Source of the DNA: Planotetraspora sp. A-T 1434
GTDB lineage: Bacteria; Actinomycetota; Actinomycetes; Streptosporangiales; Streptosporangiaceae
NCBI RefSeq assembly: GCF_025420585.1
Contig: NZ_JAOEGB010000003.1
Span: 265,264 to 329,263, forward strand
Reading direction: 5' to 3'
DNA: 64,000 bases
The notes beneath the pieces are model-generated. The model was not told where the DNA came from. It did no database searches and saw nothing but the letters and a program-made list of their open reading frames with translations. The position numbers and the translations under genes were made by a program. Below, in pieces: positions 45,697-54,730 of the stretch. Numbering within the stretch: position 1 is the stretch's first letter; every line of letters starts with the position of its first letter.

Positions 45697-47136
45697 ATGT
45701 CCGAACTGATCAGCCTCGACGAATGCGAGCGGCTCACCGCGAAACACGTCCACGATCTGTACCGCCAGTATGTCAGTCGCAGCCAGGTCTCGCTCATGAC
45801 GTCCTTCGGGTTCGGCCGGGAGCTCGTGGAGCGCGCGGAGGGAGCCTGGCTGTGGACGCGCGACGGCCGGCGAATCCTCGACTTCACCGGCGGGGTCGGC
45901 GTGCTGAATCACGGCCACAACCATCCGCGAATTCTGGCCGCCCGAAAGAGGTTTCAGGACGAGAAAAGGATGGAGGTGCACAAGACATATTTCTCGCCCT
46001 ACGTGGCGACGCTCGGCCACAACCTCGCCCAGCTCCTGCCCGGCGACCTCAGCATGTCGTTCTTTCCCAATTCCGGCGCCGAGGCGGTCGAGGGCGCCGT
46101 CAAGATGGCCTACAAATACCACGGCGGCCGCAGGCAGCGGATCCTGCGCTCCGACATCGCCTTCCACGGAAAGCTGCTCGGCTCCGGAAGCCTCACCGGC
46201 ACGCAGGAGCGATTCAGCTTTCCGGGGATTCCCGGCGTGGTCACCTACCCCTACGGCGACCTCGACGCCGTGCGCGCCGCCGTGGCCGGGGCCCGCACCC
46301 GCGACGGCGGCTGTGACCTGTACGCGATCCTCGTCGAGCCGTTCAGCGCGTCGACCATGCGCTTCTGCTCCGAGGAGTTCCTCCGCGGGCTGCGCGAACT
46401 CTGCGACACAGAAGGGATCGTGCTGATCTTCGACGAGATCTACACAGGGTGGGGAAAGACCGGGAGCCTCTTCTATTTCATGCGCTATCCCGGTCTCGTT
46501 CCGGACATCCTCACCACGTCGAAGTCGTTCGGCGGCGGCAAGTCGTCGATCTCGGCGTTCATCGCCAGGGAGCCGGTCTTCCGCAAGGCCTACGACAACC
46601 TCACCGACTCCCTGCTGCAGGCCACGAGCACGACCTACTACGGCTTCGGCGAGGAGACCGCCACCGCGATCGAGGCGGTGAACATCGCCGTCGAGGACGA
46701 CTACCCGAGACGCGCGCGGGAGATCGAACGGATCATGGCGCCCGGCCTGGAGCGGATCCGCAAGGAGCACTCCGACACGGTGGCCGGCGTGCGCGGCGCG
46801 GGCGCGCTGTACGGCATCTTCCTGGACGGCGGGCCGAAGATCCTCGACCTCGCCGCGAAGATCGCGCCCGTGGGCCTGGCCCGCGATCCGCACTTCCGGA
46901 TCAAGCTGATCACCTGCTCGGTCATCGACGCGCTCTACCGCGACCACGGCATCTACACCTACTACACGCTCAACGGCGACAACCCGCTGGTGGCCGCGCC
47001 GCCGCTGGTCGTCGAGCCGGCGGATGTCGAGTACTTCCTCGACAGCCTGGGCCAGACCCTGTCGCAGGGCCTGCCGCGACTGCTGACCAGGTTCGTCAGG
47101 GAGAAGGTGGCGCCGCGATGGCCGTCCGGATCGTAG
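45697..47136 (+). CDS. Class III PLP-dependent aminotransferase
   Basis: 479 residues. Fold I class III features: GGVGVLNHGHNHPRI, MSFFPNSGAEAVEGAVKMAYK, LVEPFSAS, LIFDEIYTGWGKTG (PLP-binding Asp) and TTSKSFGGGKSSISAF with Lys276 as the Schiff-base lysine. The sequence is closest in style to diaminobutyrate-2-oxoglutarate or omega-aminotransferases, but it carries its own N-terminal 45 residues and a C-terminal extension. Here it is followed by an epimerase and glycosyltransferases, so amination of a sugar or a lipid-linked keto group is likely (inference). The ATG at 45697 has GGGAGAG upstream; a GTG at 45691 is in frame. It overlaps the next gene by 19 bases. Confidence 0.88.
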   Translation: MSELISLDECERLTAKHVHDLYRQYVSRSQVSLMTSFGFGRELVERAEGAWLWTRDGRRILDFTGGVGVLNHGHNHPRILAARKRFQDEKRMEVHKTYFSPYVATLGHNLAQLLPGDLSMSFFPNSGAEAVEGAVKMAYKYHGGRRQRILRSDIAFHGKLLGSGSLTGTQERFSFPGIPGVVTYPYGDLDAVRAAVAGARTRDGGCDLYAILVEPFSASTMRFCSEEFLRGLRELCDTEGIVLIFDEIYTGWGKTGSLFYFMRYPGLVPDILTTSKSFGGGKSSISAFIAREPVFRKAYDNLTDSLLQATSTTYYGFGEETATAIEAVNIAVEDDYPRRAREIERIMAPGLERIRKEHSDTVAGVRGAGALYGIFLDGGPKILDLAAKIAPVGLARDPHFRIKLITCSVIDALYRDHGIYTYYTLNGDNPLVAAPPLVVEPADVEYFLDSLGQTLSQGLPRLLTRFVREKVAPRWPSGS

Positions 47137-48152
47137 TAACCGGCAGCTCCGGGATGCTCGGGGCCACCCTGGTCCAGCGGCTCGCCGGGGACGGGCACGA
47201 CGTCCTCGGCGTGGACCTGCGCCCCCGGCCCGGCCAGAGCCCCGACGCGCGGTACGCCACCGGCGACATCCGCGACACCCCGCTGATGACCGACCTCATG
47301 ACCGGCGCCGACGCCGTGGTGCACTGCGCGGCGGCGCTGCCGAGCTACCCGGCCGACGAGATCCGCGCCGTCATCGTCGACGGCACGCGCAGCGTCCTGC
47401 AGGCCGCGCACCGGGCCGGCGTGCCACGCGCCGTGCACATCTCCTCCACCGCCGTGTACGGCCTGCCGACGCTGGTGCCCACGCCTGAGGACCATCCCCG
47501 GGAGCCGGTCGACCACTACAGCCGGGCCAAGGCGGCGGCCGAGGAGGTGGCGGAGAAGTACCGCGCCGAGGGCATGTGCGTGCCGATCCTGCGGCCGAAG
47601 ACCTTCCTCGGTCCGGGCCGCATGGGCCTGTTCTCGATGCTCTTCGAGTGGGCGGAACAGGGCCGCAACTTCCCGATGCTGGGGCGCGGCGACGTCCGCA
47701 TCCAGATGCTCGCCATCGACGACCTGGTCGACGCCGTCGTGCGCGCGCTCACCGCCCCGGAGAGCGTGGCCGGCGACACCTACAACATCGGGGCGGCGGA
47801 CTTCGGCACGCTGCGGGACGACTTCCAGGCGGTCCTCGACGCGGCCGGCCACGGCAAGCGCGTGGTGCCGCTGCCGGCCAGGCCCACCGTGGCGGTCCTG
47901 CGGCTGCTGGGGAAGACGGGTCTCTCACCGGTGTACGAGCGCCTGATCTTCAAGCTGCTCGCGGACTCCTACGTCAGCATCGACAAGGCGCGCGACCGGC
48001 TCGGCTTCGAGCCGCGCCTGTCGAACCAGGACGCGATCCTGCGCACCTACCAGTGGTGGCGGGAGAACCCCGCGCCGCCCTCATCTGGCGGCCGGACCAG
48101 CCGCGACGCGTGGCGGCAGGGCGCCCTGTCGCTCGTGAGAGTCCTCTTCTGA
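47118..48152 (+). CDS. NAD-dependent epimerase/dehydratase (extended SDR)
   Basis: 344 residues. VTGSSGMLGATLVQRLAG is the NAD-binding glycine motif, VVHCAAALP the structural motif, SSTAVYG the active-site Ser, and HYSRAKAAAE the Tyr-xxx-Lys pair (YSRAK). LRPKTFLGPGRMG and DLVDAVVRAL are typical of nucleotide-sugar or polyprenyl-phospho-sugar epimerases such as the DprE2/GalE-like group. It starts inside the aminotransferase gene (ATG 47118) and is followed by the UbiA-type gene 12 bases later. It may act with the prenyltransferase on a polyprenyl-phosphate sugar. Confidence 0.9.
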   Translation: MAVRIVVTGSSGMLGATLVQRLAGDGHDVLGVDLRPRPGQSPDARYATGDIRDTPLMTDLMTGADAVVHCAAALPSYPADEIRAVIVDGTRSVLQAAHRAGVPRAVHISSTAVYGLPTLVPTPEDHPREPVDHYSRAKAAAEEVAEKYRAEGMCVPILRPKTFLGPGRMGLFSMLFEWAEQGRNFPMLGRGDVRIQMLAIDDLVDAVVRALTAPESVAGDTYNIGAADFGTLRDDFQAVLDAAGHGKRVVPLPARPTVAVLRLLGKTGLSPVYERLIFKLLADSYVSIDKARDRLGFEPRLSNQDAILRTYQWWRENPAPPSSGGRTSRDAWRQGALSLVRVLF

Positions 48153-48164
48153 TCGGAGGTGCAC

Positions 48165-49148
48165 ATGCGGGTCATCGAGCCTCCCTTCAACGCGGAACCG
48201 GAAAGCACGGCGGAAAGCGCGGTCGAGAAGCCGGCGAGTGCCCGGCCGCGCACGGTCGCCGCCCTCGTCGCCCTCATCCGGCCGCTCCACTCGGCCAAGA
48301 GCCTGCTCCTCGTCCCCATCGCGCTCGTGGACACCGGCGGCTGGACGCTCCCGGCGCTCGGCCGGATCGGCTGGGCCATCGCCGCGTTCGTCCTGGCCGG
48401 CGCCTGCGTCTACGTCGGCAACGACATCGTGGACCGGCACCGCGACCGTCTTCATCCCGTCAAGTGCCATCGGCCGATCGCCGCCGGCCACGTGCCGGTG
48501 CGGGTGGCGCTCGTCTACCTCGCCTTCCTGCTCGCCGTGCTCTGCGGGGTGATCGGCTTCGGTCCGGGCAGGCCGTACTGGCCGGTGCTGGCCTACCTCG
48601 TGCTCAACGTCGCCTACAGCCGGGTCCTCAAGCACATCCCGCTGATCGACGTCGGCGCGGTCGCCCTGGGCTTCGCGCTCCGCGTCATCCAGGGCTACCT
48701 CGCGATCGGCGAGCGGATCTCCGGCTGGCTGGTCGTCGCGGTGTTCTCGCTGTCGCTGCTGCTGGTCATCGGCAAGCGCCGCCAGGAGCTGGTGGAGAGC
48801 GGGCCGGCCCACCGGCCCGCACTACGCGGCTACTCGGTGGAGCTGGCCGACCACCTGCTCCAGCTCACCTGCGTGCTCAGCGCGATCGCCGGGCTGATCT
48901 ACGTGCGCACCGAGGCGCCCCTCGGCCCGTACGGCCAGGCGGCGATGCTGCTGTCCACTCCTCTGGCCCTCTTCGCCCTGTTCCGCTATCTCAAGGTGGT
49001 GCTCGTGGACGGCGGCGGGGGCGATCCCGTGCGGGGGCTGCTGCGTGACCGTGGCATCGCCGCCACGGGCGTGGCGCTGGCGATCGTCCTCGGCGTGACG
49101 ACCGTGCTCGCCCGGCACCCGGCGCTGGCCGCCGAGATCCTCCGATGA
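48165..49148 (+). CDS. UbiA-family prenyltransferase, DPPR-synthase-like
   Basis: 327 residues with about nine membrane helices. The first Asp-rich motif NDIVDRHRDRLHPVK with HRPIAAG (about 85-108) is characteristic of decaprenyl-phosphate 5-phosphoribosyltransferase (the mycobacterial UbiA/Rv3806c type). The second motif is weaker (YSRVLKHIPLIDVGAVALGF). These enzymes move 5-phosphoribose from PRPP to a polyprenyl phosphate. With the neighbouring epimerase and aminotransferase this suggests assembly of a modified lipid-linked pentose. GGAGG is 5 bases before the ATG at 48165. Confidence 0.9.
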   Translation: MRVIEPPFNAEPESTAESAVEKPASARPRTVAALVALIRPLHSAKSLLLVPIALVDTGGWTLPALGRIGWAIAAFVLAGACVYVGNDIVDRHRDRLHPVKCHRPIAAGHVPVRVALVYLAFLLAVLCGVIGFGPGRPYWPVLAYLVLNVAYSRVLKHIPLIDVGAVALGFALRVIQGYLAIGERISGWLVVAVFSLSLLLVIGKRRQELVESGPAHRPALRGYSVELADHLLQLTCVLSAIAGLIYVRTEAPLGPYGQAAMLLSTPLALFALFRYLKVVLVDGGGGDPVRGLLRDRGIAATGVALAIVLGVTTVLARHPALAAEILR

Positions 49149-49153
49149 GGCGC

Positions 49154-49216
49154 CACGACGATGAACATGAGTGACACGACCATGAACGTGAGCGACACGA
49201 CGATGAACGTGAGCGA
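49154..49216 (+). repeat. Three 21-bp tandem repeats ahead of the first GT2 gene
   Basis: Three near-perfect copies of CACGACGATGAACGTGAGCGA. They read in frame as a 20-residue leader, MNMSDTTMNVSDTTMNVSER (49161-49223), whose stop TGA overlaps the GTG start of the glycosyltransferase. Confidence 0.85.
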
Positions 49217-49223
49217 AAGGTGA
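49161..49223 (+). CDS. Short repeat-encoded leader peptide
   Basis: A 20-codon frame MNMSDTTMNVSDTTMNVSER ends in TGA overlapping the glycosyltransferase start (GTGA). No separate ribosome site stands out before it. It may exist only to couple translation of the GT2 gene to upstream reading, or it may be a by-product of repeat expansion. Confidence 0.35.
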   Translation: MNMSDTTMNVSDTTMNVSER

Positions 49224-50302
49224 CAGCCGTGTCCGGATCGTCCCCTCCAGTTTCGGTGCCTCTGGTGTCGGTCATCGTCCCGGTCCACAACGCCGAGAAG
49301 ACGCTGCGCGCGTGTCTCCGATCGGCGCTGGGGCAGACCTACCCCCGGATCGAGGTGGTCGTCGTCGACGACGCCAGCACGGACGACTCCCGGGCCATCG
49401 CCGGGGAGTTGCCGTGCGCGCTGGTCGCCCAGCCGTACAACATGGGGGTGTCGGCGGCCCGCAACGCCGGGGCGGCGGCGAGCAGCGGCGAGATCCTGTT
49501 CTTCCTCGACTCCGACGTCGGCCTGGCCCCGGACGCGGTGGAGAACGCCGTGCGACTGCTCCGCCCGCCGCCACGATCGGACGACCCCGGGTCATCGGAG
49601 AGCACGTGGGGCTGCGTCTACGGCGTCTACGCCAAGGAGCCGCTCATCGACGACGGGCCCGTCGAGATCTATCGGACGCTGCGCATGCACCACGCCCTCG
49701 TCAGGGGGGCCGGCCCTACGAAGACCGCCATCTTCGCCCTGGCCGCCGTCCCCCGCGCGGTGTTCGAGGAGGTCGGGCCGTTCGACACCAGGCTGCGCAG
49801 CGCCGAGGACGACGAGTACAGCGAGCGTCTGCTGGTGCGGCACAACATCCTTCTCTCGGGTGAGGTCACCGGCCGGCACGACGAGGCCGACCGGCTCCTG
49901 CCCCTGCTCAGGGAGCAGTATCGGCGCTCGCAGTTCCTCCTCTTCTCCGCGCGGAACCGGCTGCGCCGCGACGCTCTGGTGATCAATCGCATGTCGGGCA
50001 TCCTCACGACCGCGCTCACCATGGCGTCCGTCCCGGTCGCCCTCGTGTGGCCGCCGGCGCTGCCGCTCCCGGCCGTCTTCCTCGCCCTGTTCGCCGTCTC
50101 GGACCCGCCGCTGTCGCGGTTCGTGCTGCGGGAGAAGGGCCCCGCCTTCCTCGCGTACTTCACCGCCGTGCACTTCCTCTCGCACGCGGCGCAGCTCTGC
50201 GGGGCCGCCACGGGGTGGGTGCGCGCCACCCTCGACTCCTCCTTCGGGCCGTCCCATCGGGCGGCCCTCCACGCTCGCCCTCGAAAGGCCGGTGAATCAT
50301 GA
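49220..50302 (+). CDS. Membrane-anchored GT2 glycosyltransferase (1)
   Basis: 360 residues. The GT-A domain has VSVIVPVHNAEKTLRAC, IEVVVVDDASTDDS, GVSAARNAGAA and the metal-binding FFLDSDVG. An Asp/Glu acceptor region (SAEDDEYSERL) follows, with two or three C-terminal membrane helices (TMASVPVALVWPPALPLPAVFLALFAV). The family transfers sugars from nucleotide or polyprenyl-phosphate donors. It is one of three related GT2s in this operon, all with the same C-terminal anchor. The GTG overlaps the leader stop; AAAGG is the only ribosome-site-like sequence. The stop overlaps the next ATG. Confidence 0.92.
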   Translation: MTAVSGSSPPVSVPLVSVIVPVHNAEKTLRACLRSALGQTYPRIEVVVVDDASTDDSRAIAGELPCALVAQPYNMGVSAARNAGAAASSGEILFFLDSDVGLAPDAVENAVRLLRPPPRSDDPGSSESTWGCVYGVYAKEPLIDDGPVEIYRTLRMHHALVRGAGPTKTAIFALAAVPRAVFEEVGPFDTRLRSAEDDEYSERLLVRHNILLSGEVTGRHDEADRLLPLLREQYRRSQFLLFSARNRLRRDALVINRMSGILTTALTMASVPVALVWPPALPLPAVFLALFAVSDPPLSRFVLREKGPAFLAYFTAVHFLSHAAQLCGAATGWVRATLDSSFGPSHRAALHARPRKAGES

Positions 50303-51327
50303 CGTCGACCTCGGCACCCCTCGTGTCGGTCATCATCCCCAACTACAACTACGGGGACGTGCTCAAGCTGTGCCTGGAGTCCGTCCTGGCACAGACGTAC
50401 ACCAACATCGAGATCATCTACGTGGACGACTGCAGCACCGACGACTCCGTGGAGGTCGCCCGGTCGCTGGGCGTGCGGGTCCTCAGCACGGGGCGCAACA
50501 GCGGGGTGTGCGTCGCCCGCAACCTCGGGGTGGAGCACGCGCGTGGCGACGTGCTCTTCTTCCTCGACTCCGACGTCGCGCTCGCCCCGGACGCGGTCGC
50601 CGAAGCGGTCCGGCTGCTCCAGTCGGACCCGAAGATCGGCGCGGTCTCCGGCAACTACGAGCCGATCCCGCTGCGGCGCGACAGCCTCGTCAAGGAGTAC
50701 CGCACGCTCTACCGCCACTACTGGTACCTGGTCGCCGAGGGCCCCATCAAGGGCTTCCTCCCCGTCGCCATCATCGCCTTCCCGCGCGCGGTCTGGGACG
50801 AGGTCGGCCCGTGGACGGCCGAGCTCACCCAGTCGGAGGGCACCGACGTGGGCGAGCGGCTCGCCAGCAAGTGGGAGGTGCTGCTCACCTCGGCCGTGCG
50901 CGGCCGGCACGACGACGACGCCACGCTCCGCGTCGCCCTGCGCAAGGTCTTCACCCGCACCCGGGTGCACGTGCCGTTCTTCCTCCAGCGCCGGTACGCG
51001 CCTGGCGTGGTCACCTCGCCGGAGTCGCAGGCGAGCCTGGCCGCCGCGCTGACGGTCGCGACCCTGCCCGTGCCGTTGCTGACCGGGTCGGCCTGGGCGG
51101 CGGCGCTGCCGGTGCTGGCGTTCGCCGCCTATCTCGGCATCGACTGGCGGATGTACCGGTTCGTGTTCGCCAGCCGTACGGCCGCCTTCGGGCTGTTCTT
51201 CATCGGCGTGCACTTCCTGGTCAACGTGACCATCGCGCTGGGCGCGGGCATCGGGATCCTGCAGTGGCTCACCTCGCGGTCCTTCCGCCGCCTGTACGGC
51301 ACGGGCCGGGAGAAGGCGCCCGCATGA
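50299..51327 (+). CDS. Membrane-anchored GT2 glycosyltransferase (2)
   Basis: 342 residues. VSVIIPNYNYGDVLKLCLES, IEIIYVDDCSTDDS, SGVCVARNLGVEHARGD and FFLDSDVALAPDAV define the GT-A core; the C-terminus has helices ending IGVHFLVNVTIALGAGIGIL. It is closely related to the third GT2 (shared WRMYRFVF/GMYRFVF and GVHFLVN motifs), so these two arose by duplication. Start and stop both overlap neighbours (ATGA), implying tight translational coupling. The donor and acceptor are unknown. Confidence 0.92.
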   Translation: MTSTSAPLVSVIIPNYNYGDVLKLCLESVLAQTYTNIEIIYVDDCSTDDSVEVARSLGVRVLSTGRNSGVCVARNLGVEHARGDVLFFLDSDVALAPDAVAEAVRLLQSDPKIGAVSGNYEPIPLRRDSLVKEYRTLYRHYWYLVAEGPIKGFLPVAIIAFPRAVWDEVGPWTAELTQSEGTDVGERLASKWEVLLTSAVRGRHDDDATLRVALRKVFTRTRVHVPFFLQRRYAPGVVTSPESQASLAAALTVATLPVPLLTGSAWAAALPVLAFAAYLGIDWRMYRFVFASRTAAFGLFFIGVHFLVNVTIALGAGIGILQWLTSRSFRRLYGTGREKAPA

Positions 51328-52328
51328 CCGCCGTCGAGCACGCCCAGCGGGCGGAGGGGCGCACGACCCGTCAGAGGGTGTTCGCGGCGCTGCGCCTGAC
51401 CGCCTACGTGCTCGTGCTCGGGCTGCTCGGCTACCAGCTCTGGCGGGTGCGCCACGGGCTGGGCGACAGCCTGCGGCTCGTGGGCTGGGGCAACGCGTCG
51501 CTGGCGGTGGCGCTCGCCGCCGTCGGCGGGATGCCCGGCTTCTTCGGCTGGCGCATGCTGCTCGCCGGGCTCGGCACCCGGTTGCCGCTGCCGGCGGCGA
51601 TCCGGGTGTTCTTCCTCGCGGGTGTCACCCGCTACCTTCCGGGCGGCGTCTGGCCGGCGGTGGCGCACGCCGCGCTGGCCCGGCCGCTCGGCGAGCCGCC
51701 CGCCCGGCTGGCCGGGGCCTTCGTGGCCAGCCAGGGGCTGGGAGTGGTCGCGGGGCTCGTGGTCGGGCTCGTGGCCCTCCCCCGGCTCGTCGCGTCGAGC
51801 GCGATCTGGTGGGTGCTGCTGCCGCTCGTGGCCGCCGCGCTCGTGCCCCTGGCCGCGCCCCGGCTCCTGGCCTCGCTGCTCGGCGTCGCACAGCGGATCC
51901 TGCGGCGCGGCGAGGGCACGGCTCCCGCCCTGCCCGGCCGGCGCACCCTGCTCGGGGTCACCGGGCTGATGACGGTGGGCTGGCTGATCAGCGGCCTGCA
52001 CGTCACGGTGCTCGCCGTCGCGCTGGGCGCGCCTCCCGCCGGGGCGATGACCATCGGGATCGGCGGCTTCGCCCTGTCGACCGTGGCCGGCATCTTCACC
52101 ATCGTCATGCCGTCCGGCCTCGGGGCGCGCGAGGCCGTGCTCGGGCTCACGGTCGCCACCCTGCTCACCGGACCCGGCCTGATCACGCTGGTGGCCCTGA
52201 GCCGGGTGCTGATCACCGTGGCCGACATCGCCGGCACGGGGATCGCCCTGGGAGTGGTGGCGTGGTCCGGCCGGCGGCGCCCCCGTCCCTCGCCCCTCGC
52301 GGGCCCACAAGGAACGTCGCCGTCATGA
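51324..52328 (+). CDS. Lysylphosphatidylglycerol-synthase-type (UPF0104) membrane protein
   Basis: 334 residues, about eight membrane helices. The LPG_synthase_TM pattern is seen in FFLAGVTRYLPGGVWPAVAHAALARPLG and IGIGGFALSTVAGIFTIVMPSGLGAREAVLG. Such proteins translocate or modify lipid-linked material; in glycosylation loci they are candidate flippases. The catalytic C-terminal GNAT domain of MprF is absent. It lies between two GT2 genes, with ATGA overlaps on both sides. A role in flipping the lipid-linked product of this operon is plausible (inference). Confidence 0.88.
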   Translation: MTAVEHAQRAEGRTTRQRVFAALRLTAYVLVLGLLGYQLWRVRHGLGDSLRLVGWGNASLAVALAAVGGMPGFFGWRMLLAGLGTRLPLPAAIRVFFLAGVTRYLPGGVWPAVAHAALARPLGEPPARLAGAFVASQGLGVVAGLVVGLVALPRLVASSAIWWVLLPLVAAALVPLAAPRLLASLLGVAQRILRRGEGTAPALPGRRTLLGVTGLMTVGWLISGLHVTVLAVALGAPPAGAMTIGIGGFALSTVAGIFTIVMPSGLGAREAVLGLTVATLLTGPGLITLVALSRVLITVADIAGTGIALGVVAWSGRRRPRPSPLAGPQGTSPS

Positions 52329-53668
52329 GAGCGCACAGCGGCCCCCGGCGGCGCGAGATGGCGGCGGGCGCGATCCACGAACGCGGGCCTGGGCCGGCTC
52401 GGCGAGGCGCGAGCGTCCGGCGCTGGGCCGGGAGAGCCGCACTCGGCGTGCTGCTGGCCTGGGTGCTCCTCGCGCTCGTCAACTGGCTGACCGGCAGGTT
52501 CTGGTGGTGGGGCGGAGCCGTACCGCTCCTGCTGTTCTTCACCGGGCCCGTGGTGGTGCTCGGGTCGGTGCCGATGCTGGTGCTCATCCGGTCGTCGCTG
52601 CCCCGTCTGGAACGGGTGCTGATCAGCCTGTCGGTGGCGCTGACAGCGCTCACCGTCCTGCGTGCGCTGCTCTCGGGCCACACATGGCTGTGGGTCGTCC
52701 CGGATCTGATGGTGCCGCCCCTGCTGTACGCGGCGCTGCCGGTGGCGCTGCTCATGACCCTCCTGGTGCTGCGGCTGTCCCGGGTCAAGGTCACCCGGGC
52801 GACCCAGTGGTGGACGGTCCTGCCGACCGCGGCGGCCCTCGTCCTCACTCTCACCCCCGCCCTGGGCCTCGGTCAGGCCGGGCTGAACGCGCCGTGGAAC
52901 GGGGGCGGGGACGGGCCCGCTCCCGCCGGTGCGCTGCACGTGGTCTCCTGGGACACCTACTGCTGGGACACCACCGATGACCCGGCCCGCTTCTTCCGCT
53001 ATCTGCGGCGGTGGCGTGCCGACGTCTACCTGCTGCAGGAGCACGCGAAGTGCGCGCCGGGGGCGCAGGTGCCACTCGACGACGGCGCAGAACTGCGGCG
53101 CGAATTCCCCGGTTATCACTTCGCCACGGCCGAGGGCCTTCTCACCATCTCGCGCTTTCCTATCGTGAGCCAGACGCCGGTGGGAGCGAATCCGAACCCG
53201 TACGCGGCCAACTGGACGCACGCCGCCATGCGCACCGACGTGCGGACGGCCGGGCGCGTTCTCTCGATATACAACATGCATTTCTACGACATGCTCTATC
53301 TCAGCTCCAGCCCGCTGACGCCGGAGTTCTACCGCGCCATCGAAACGCTGGACGCCGAAAGGCGGATCCAGCTTCAGCGGCTCGTCGCCGACATCGACGC
53401 CAATCGCCATCCCGTGCTGGCGTCCGGAAATCTCAACATCCTGCCCGGCATGGGACTCGCGCGACGGCTCGATCACCTGAAGGACGCGAGCCGGGCCGGG
53501 GCTTCGCCCTATCCGGCCACGCTGACCTTCGCCGGCCTGCGCCTATGGAAGATGGACTGGACCCTCACCTCGCACGACGTGAACGTCCATCGCTATGACC
53601 TGCGCTCGCCGGAAGGCATGTCGAGCCACCACCTTCAGGACATGGTCGTATCGCTCGCCACCCAGTAG
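52325..53668 (+). CDS. EEP-fold membrane protein with degenerate active site
   Basis: 447 residues. Several membrane helices fill the first 190 residues, followed by an endonuclease/exonuclease/phosphatase domain. Its key residues are altered relative to the paralogue at 54731-55831: SWNTEYW has become SWDTYCW, AGDFN has become SGNLN, and MSDHR has become MSSHH. The Glu motif LLQEH and YNMH are kept. Loss of the metal-binding Asn/Asp and the catalytic Asp-His set suggests a catalytically dead partner or a changed activity. It starts in an ATGA overlap with the flippase-like gene. Confidence 0.85.
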   Translation: MRAHSGPRRREMAAGAIHERGPGPARRGASVRRWAGRAALGVLLAWVLLALVNWLTGRFWWWGGAVPLLLFFTGPVVVLGSVPMLVLIRSSLPRLERVLISLSVALTALTVLRALLSGHTWLWVVPDLMVPPLLYAALPVALLMTLLVLRLSRVKVTRATQWWTVLPTAAALVLTLTPALGLGQAGLNAPWNGGGDGPAPAGALHVVSWDTYCWDTTDDPARFFRYLRRWRADVYLLQEHAKCAPGAQVPLDDGAELRREFPGYHFATAEGLLTISRFPIVSQTPVGANPNPYAANWTHAAMRTDVRTAGRVLSIYNMHFYDMLYLSSSPLTPEFYRAIETLDAERRIQLQRLVADIDANRHPVLASGNLNILPGMGLARRLDHLKDASRAGASPYPATLTFAGLRLWKMDWTLTSHDVNVHRYDLRSPEGMSSHHLQDMVVSLATQ

Positions 53669-53694
53669 GCACCGATGGAAAGGGGAGGTAACAC

Positions 53695-54726
53695 ATGGAA
53701 CCGCTTCGCCCGCTGGTCACCGTCATCGTTCCCAACTACAATCACGCGCGATTTCTGCCATTGTGCCTGCAGGCCATCAAGGAACAGACGTACTCCCCCA
53801 TGGAAATCGTCGTGGTGGACGACCACAGCACCGACGAATCGGTGCGGATCGCGGAATCCATGGGGGTGAACGTGATACGGACTCCGGCCAACGGCGGCGC
53901 GGCGGTCGCCCGCAACACGGGGGCGGCCTGGGCGAGTGGCGACATATTGTTCTTCGTGGATTCCGACGTCGCGCTCGCGCCCGACGCGGTCGCCGTAGGC
54001 GTGGCGCTCCTCGAGAAGGACCCGAACCTCGGGGCCGCGTGCGGGATCGAGGATCCCGAGCCGCTGATCCGGTCCACCAGGGTCGAGGACTACCGCGCCC
54101 TCCAGCACCATTACTGGTCGATCGCGTCAGAGGGCGAGGTCTCCTTCCTGTGGTCGGCGATGTTCGCGATCCGGGCCGCCGTCTTCGCCGAGGTCGGGCC
54201 GTTCAACCCGCGACTGCGGCACACCGAGGAGGTCGACTACGGCCACCGGCTCAGCCGCCGGCACACCGTGCTGATCACCTCGGCCATCCACGGCCGGATG
54301 GGCCATGACCGCGAGCTCGGGACGCTGCTGCGCAAGCTCTTCCACCGGGGGCGCCTGCGCGTCCCCCTGTACGCGCGACGGCGGAGGTTCGCCCAGGGGT
54401 ACGAGACGGCGTCACGGGCCTGGGGCTCCGTGGCGGCGCTCCTCGCGGTCGCCGCGCTGCCGGTGCCGCTGGTCTTCGGCCCCGTGGCGGCAGCCGTACC
54501 GGCGCTGCTGCTGGCCGCCTCGCTAGCGTGCGACGCGGGGATGTACCGGTTCGTGTTCTCCCGGCGGTGCCCGCTCTTCGGCGTGTTCTTCGCCGGCGTG
54601 CACTTCCTGGTGAACCTGGTCATCATCGCCGGGGTGGCCGCGGGAGCGGCGCAGTGGTTCCTCTCCGGCAGGTTCCGTGGGATCTACGACGCGGCGGCCC
54701 CCGCCGCGCTACCGGCCGGAGGCTGA
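53695..54726 (+). CDS. Membrane-anchored GT2 glycosyltransferase (3)
   Basis: 343 residues. VTVIVPNYNHARFLPLCLQA, VVVDDHSTDES, GAAVARNTGAAWASGD and FFVDSDVALAPDAV form the GT-A core. Acceptor-side HTEEVDYGHRLSRRH and C-terminal helices (GMYRFVFSRRCPLFGVFF, GVHFLVNLVIIAGVAAG) match GT2 (2). GGGGAGGTAACAC before the ATG is a strong ribosome site, the first non-overlapping start since the prenyltransferase gene. Sugar donor unknown. Confidence 0.92.
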   Translation: MEPLRPLVTVIVPNYNHARFLPLCLQAIKEQTYSPMEIVVVDDHSTDESVRIAESMGVNVIRTPANGGAAVARNTGAAWASGDILFFVDSDVALAPDAVAVGVALLEKDPNLGAACGIEDPEPLIRSTRVEDYRALQHHYWSIASEGEVSFLWSAMFAIRAAVFAEVGPFNPRLRHTEEVDYGHRLSRRHTVLITSAIHGRMGHDRELGTLLRKLFHRGRLRVPLYARRRRFAQGYETASRAWGSVAALLAVAALPVPLVFGPVAAAVPALLLAASLACDAGMYRFVFSRRCPLFGVFFAGVHFLVNLVIIAGVAAGAAQWFLSGRFRGIYDAAAPAALPAGG

Positions 54727-54730
54727 TCAC

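Noticed and set aside
49154..49216. CRISPR-like array
   Set aside because: Repeats are directly adjacent with no spacers and read as a coding leader.
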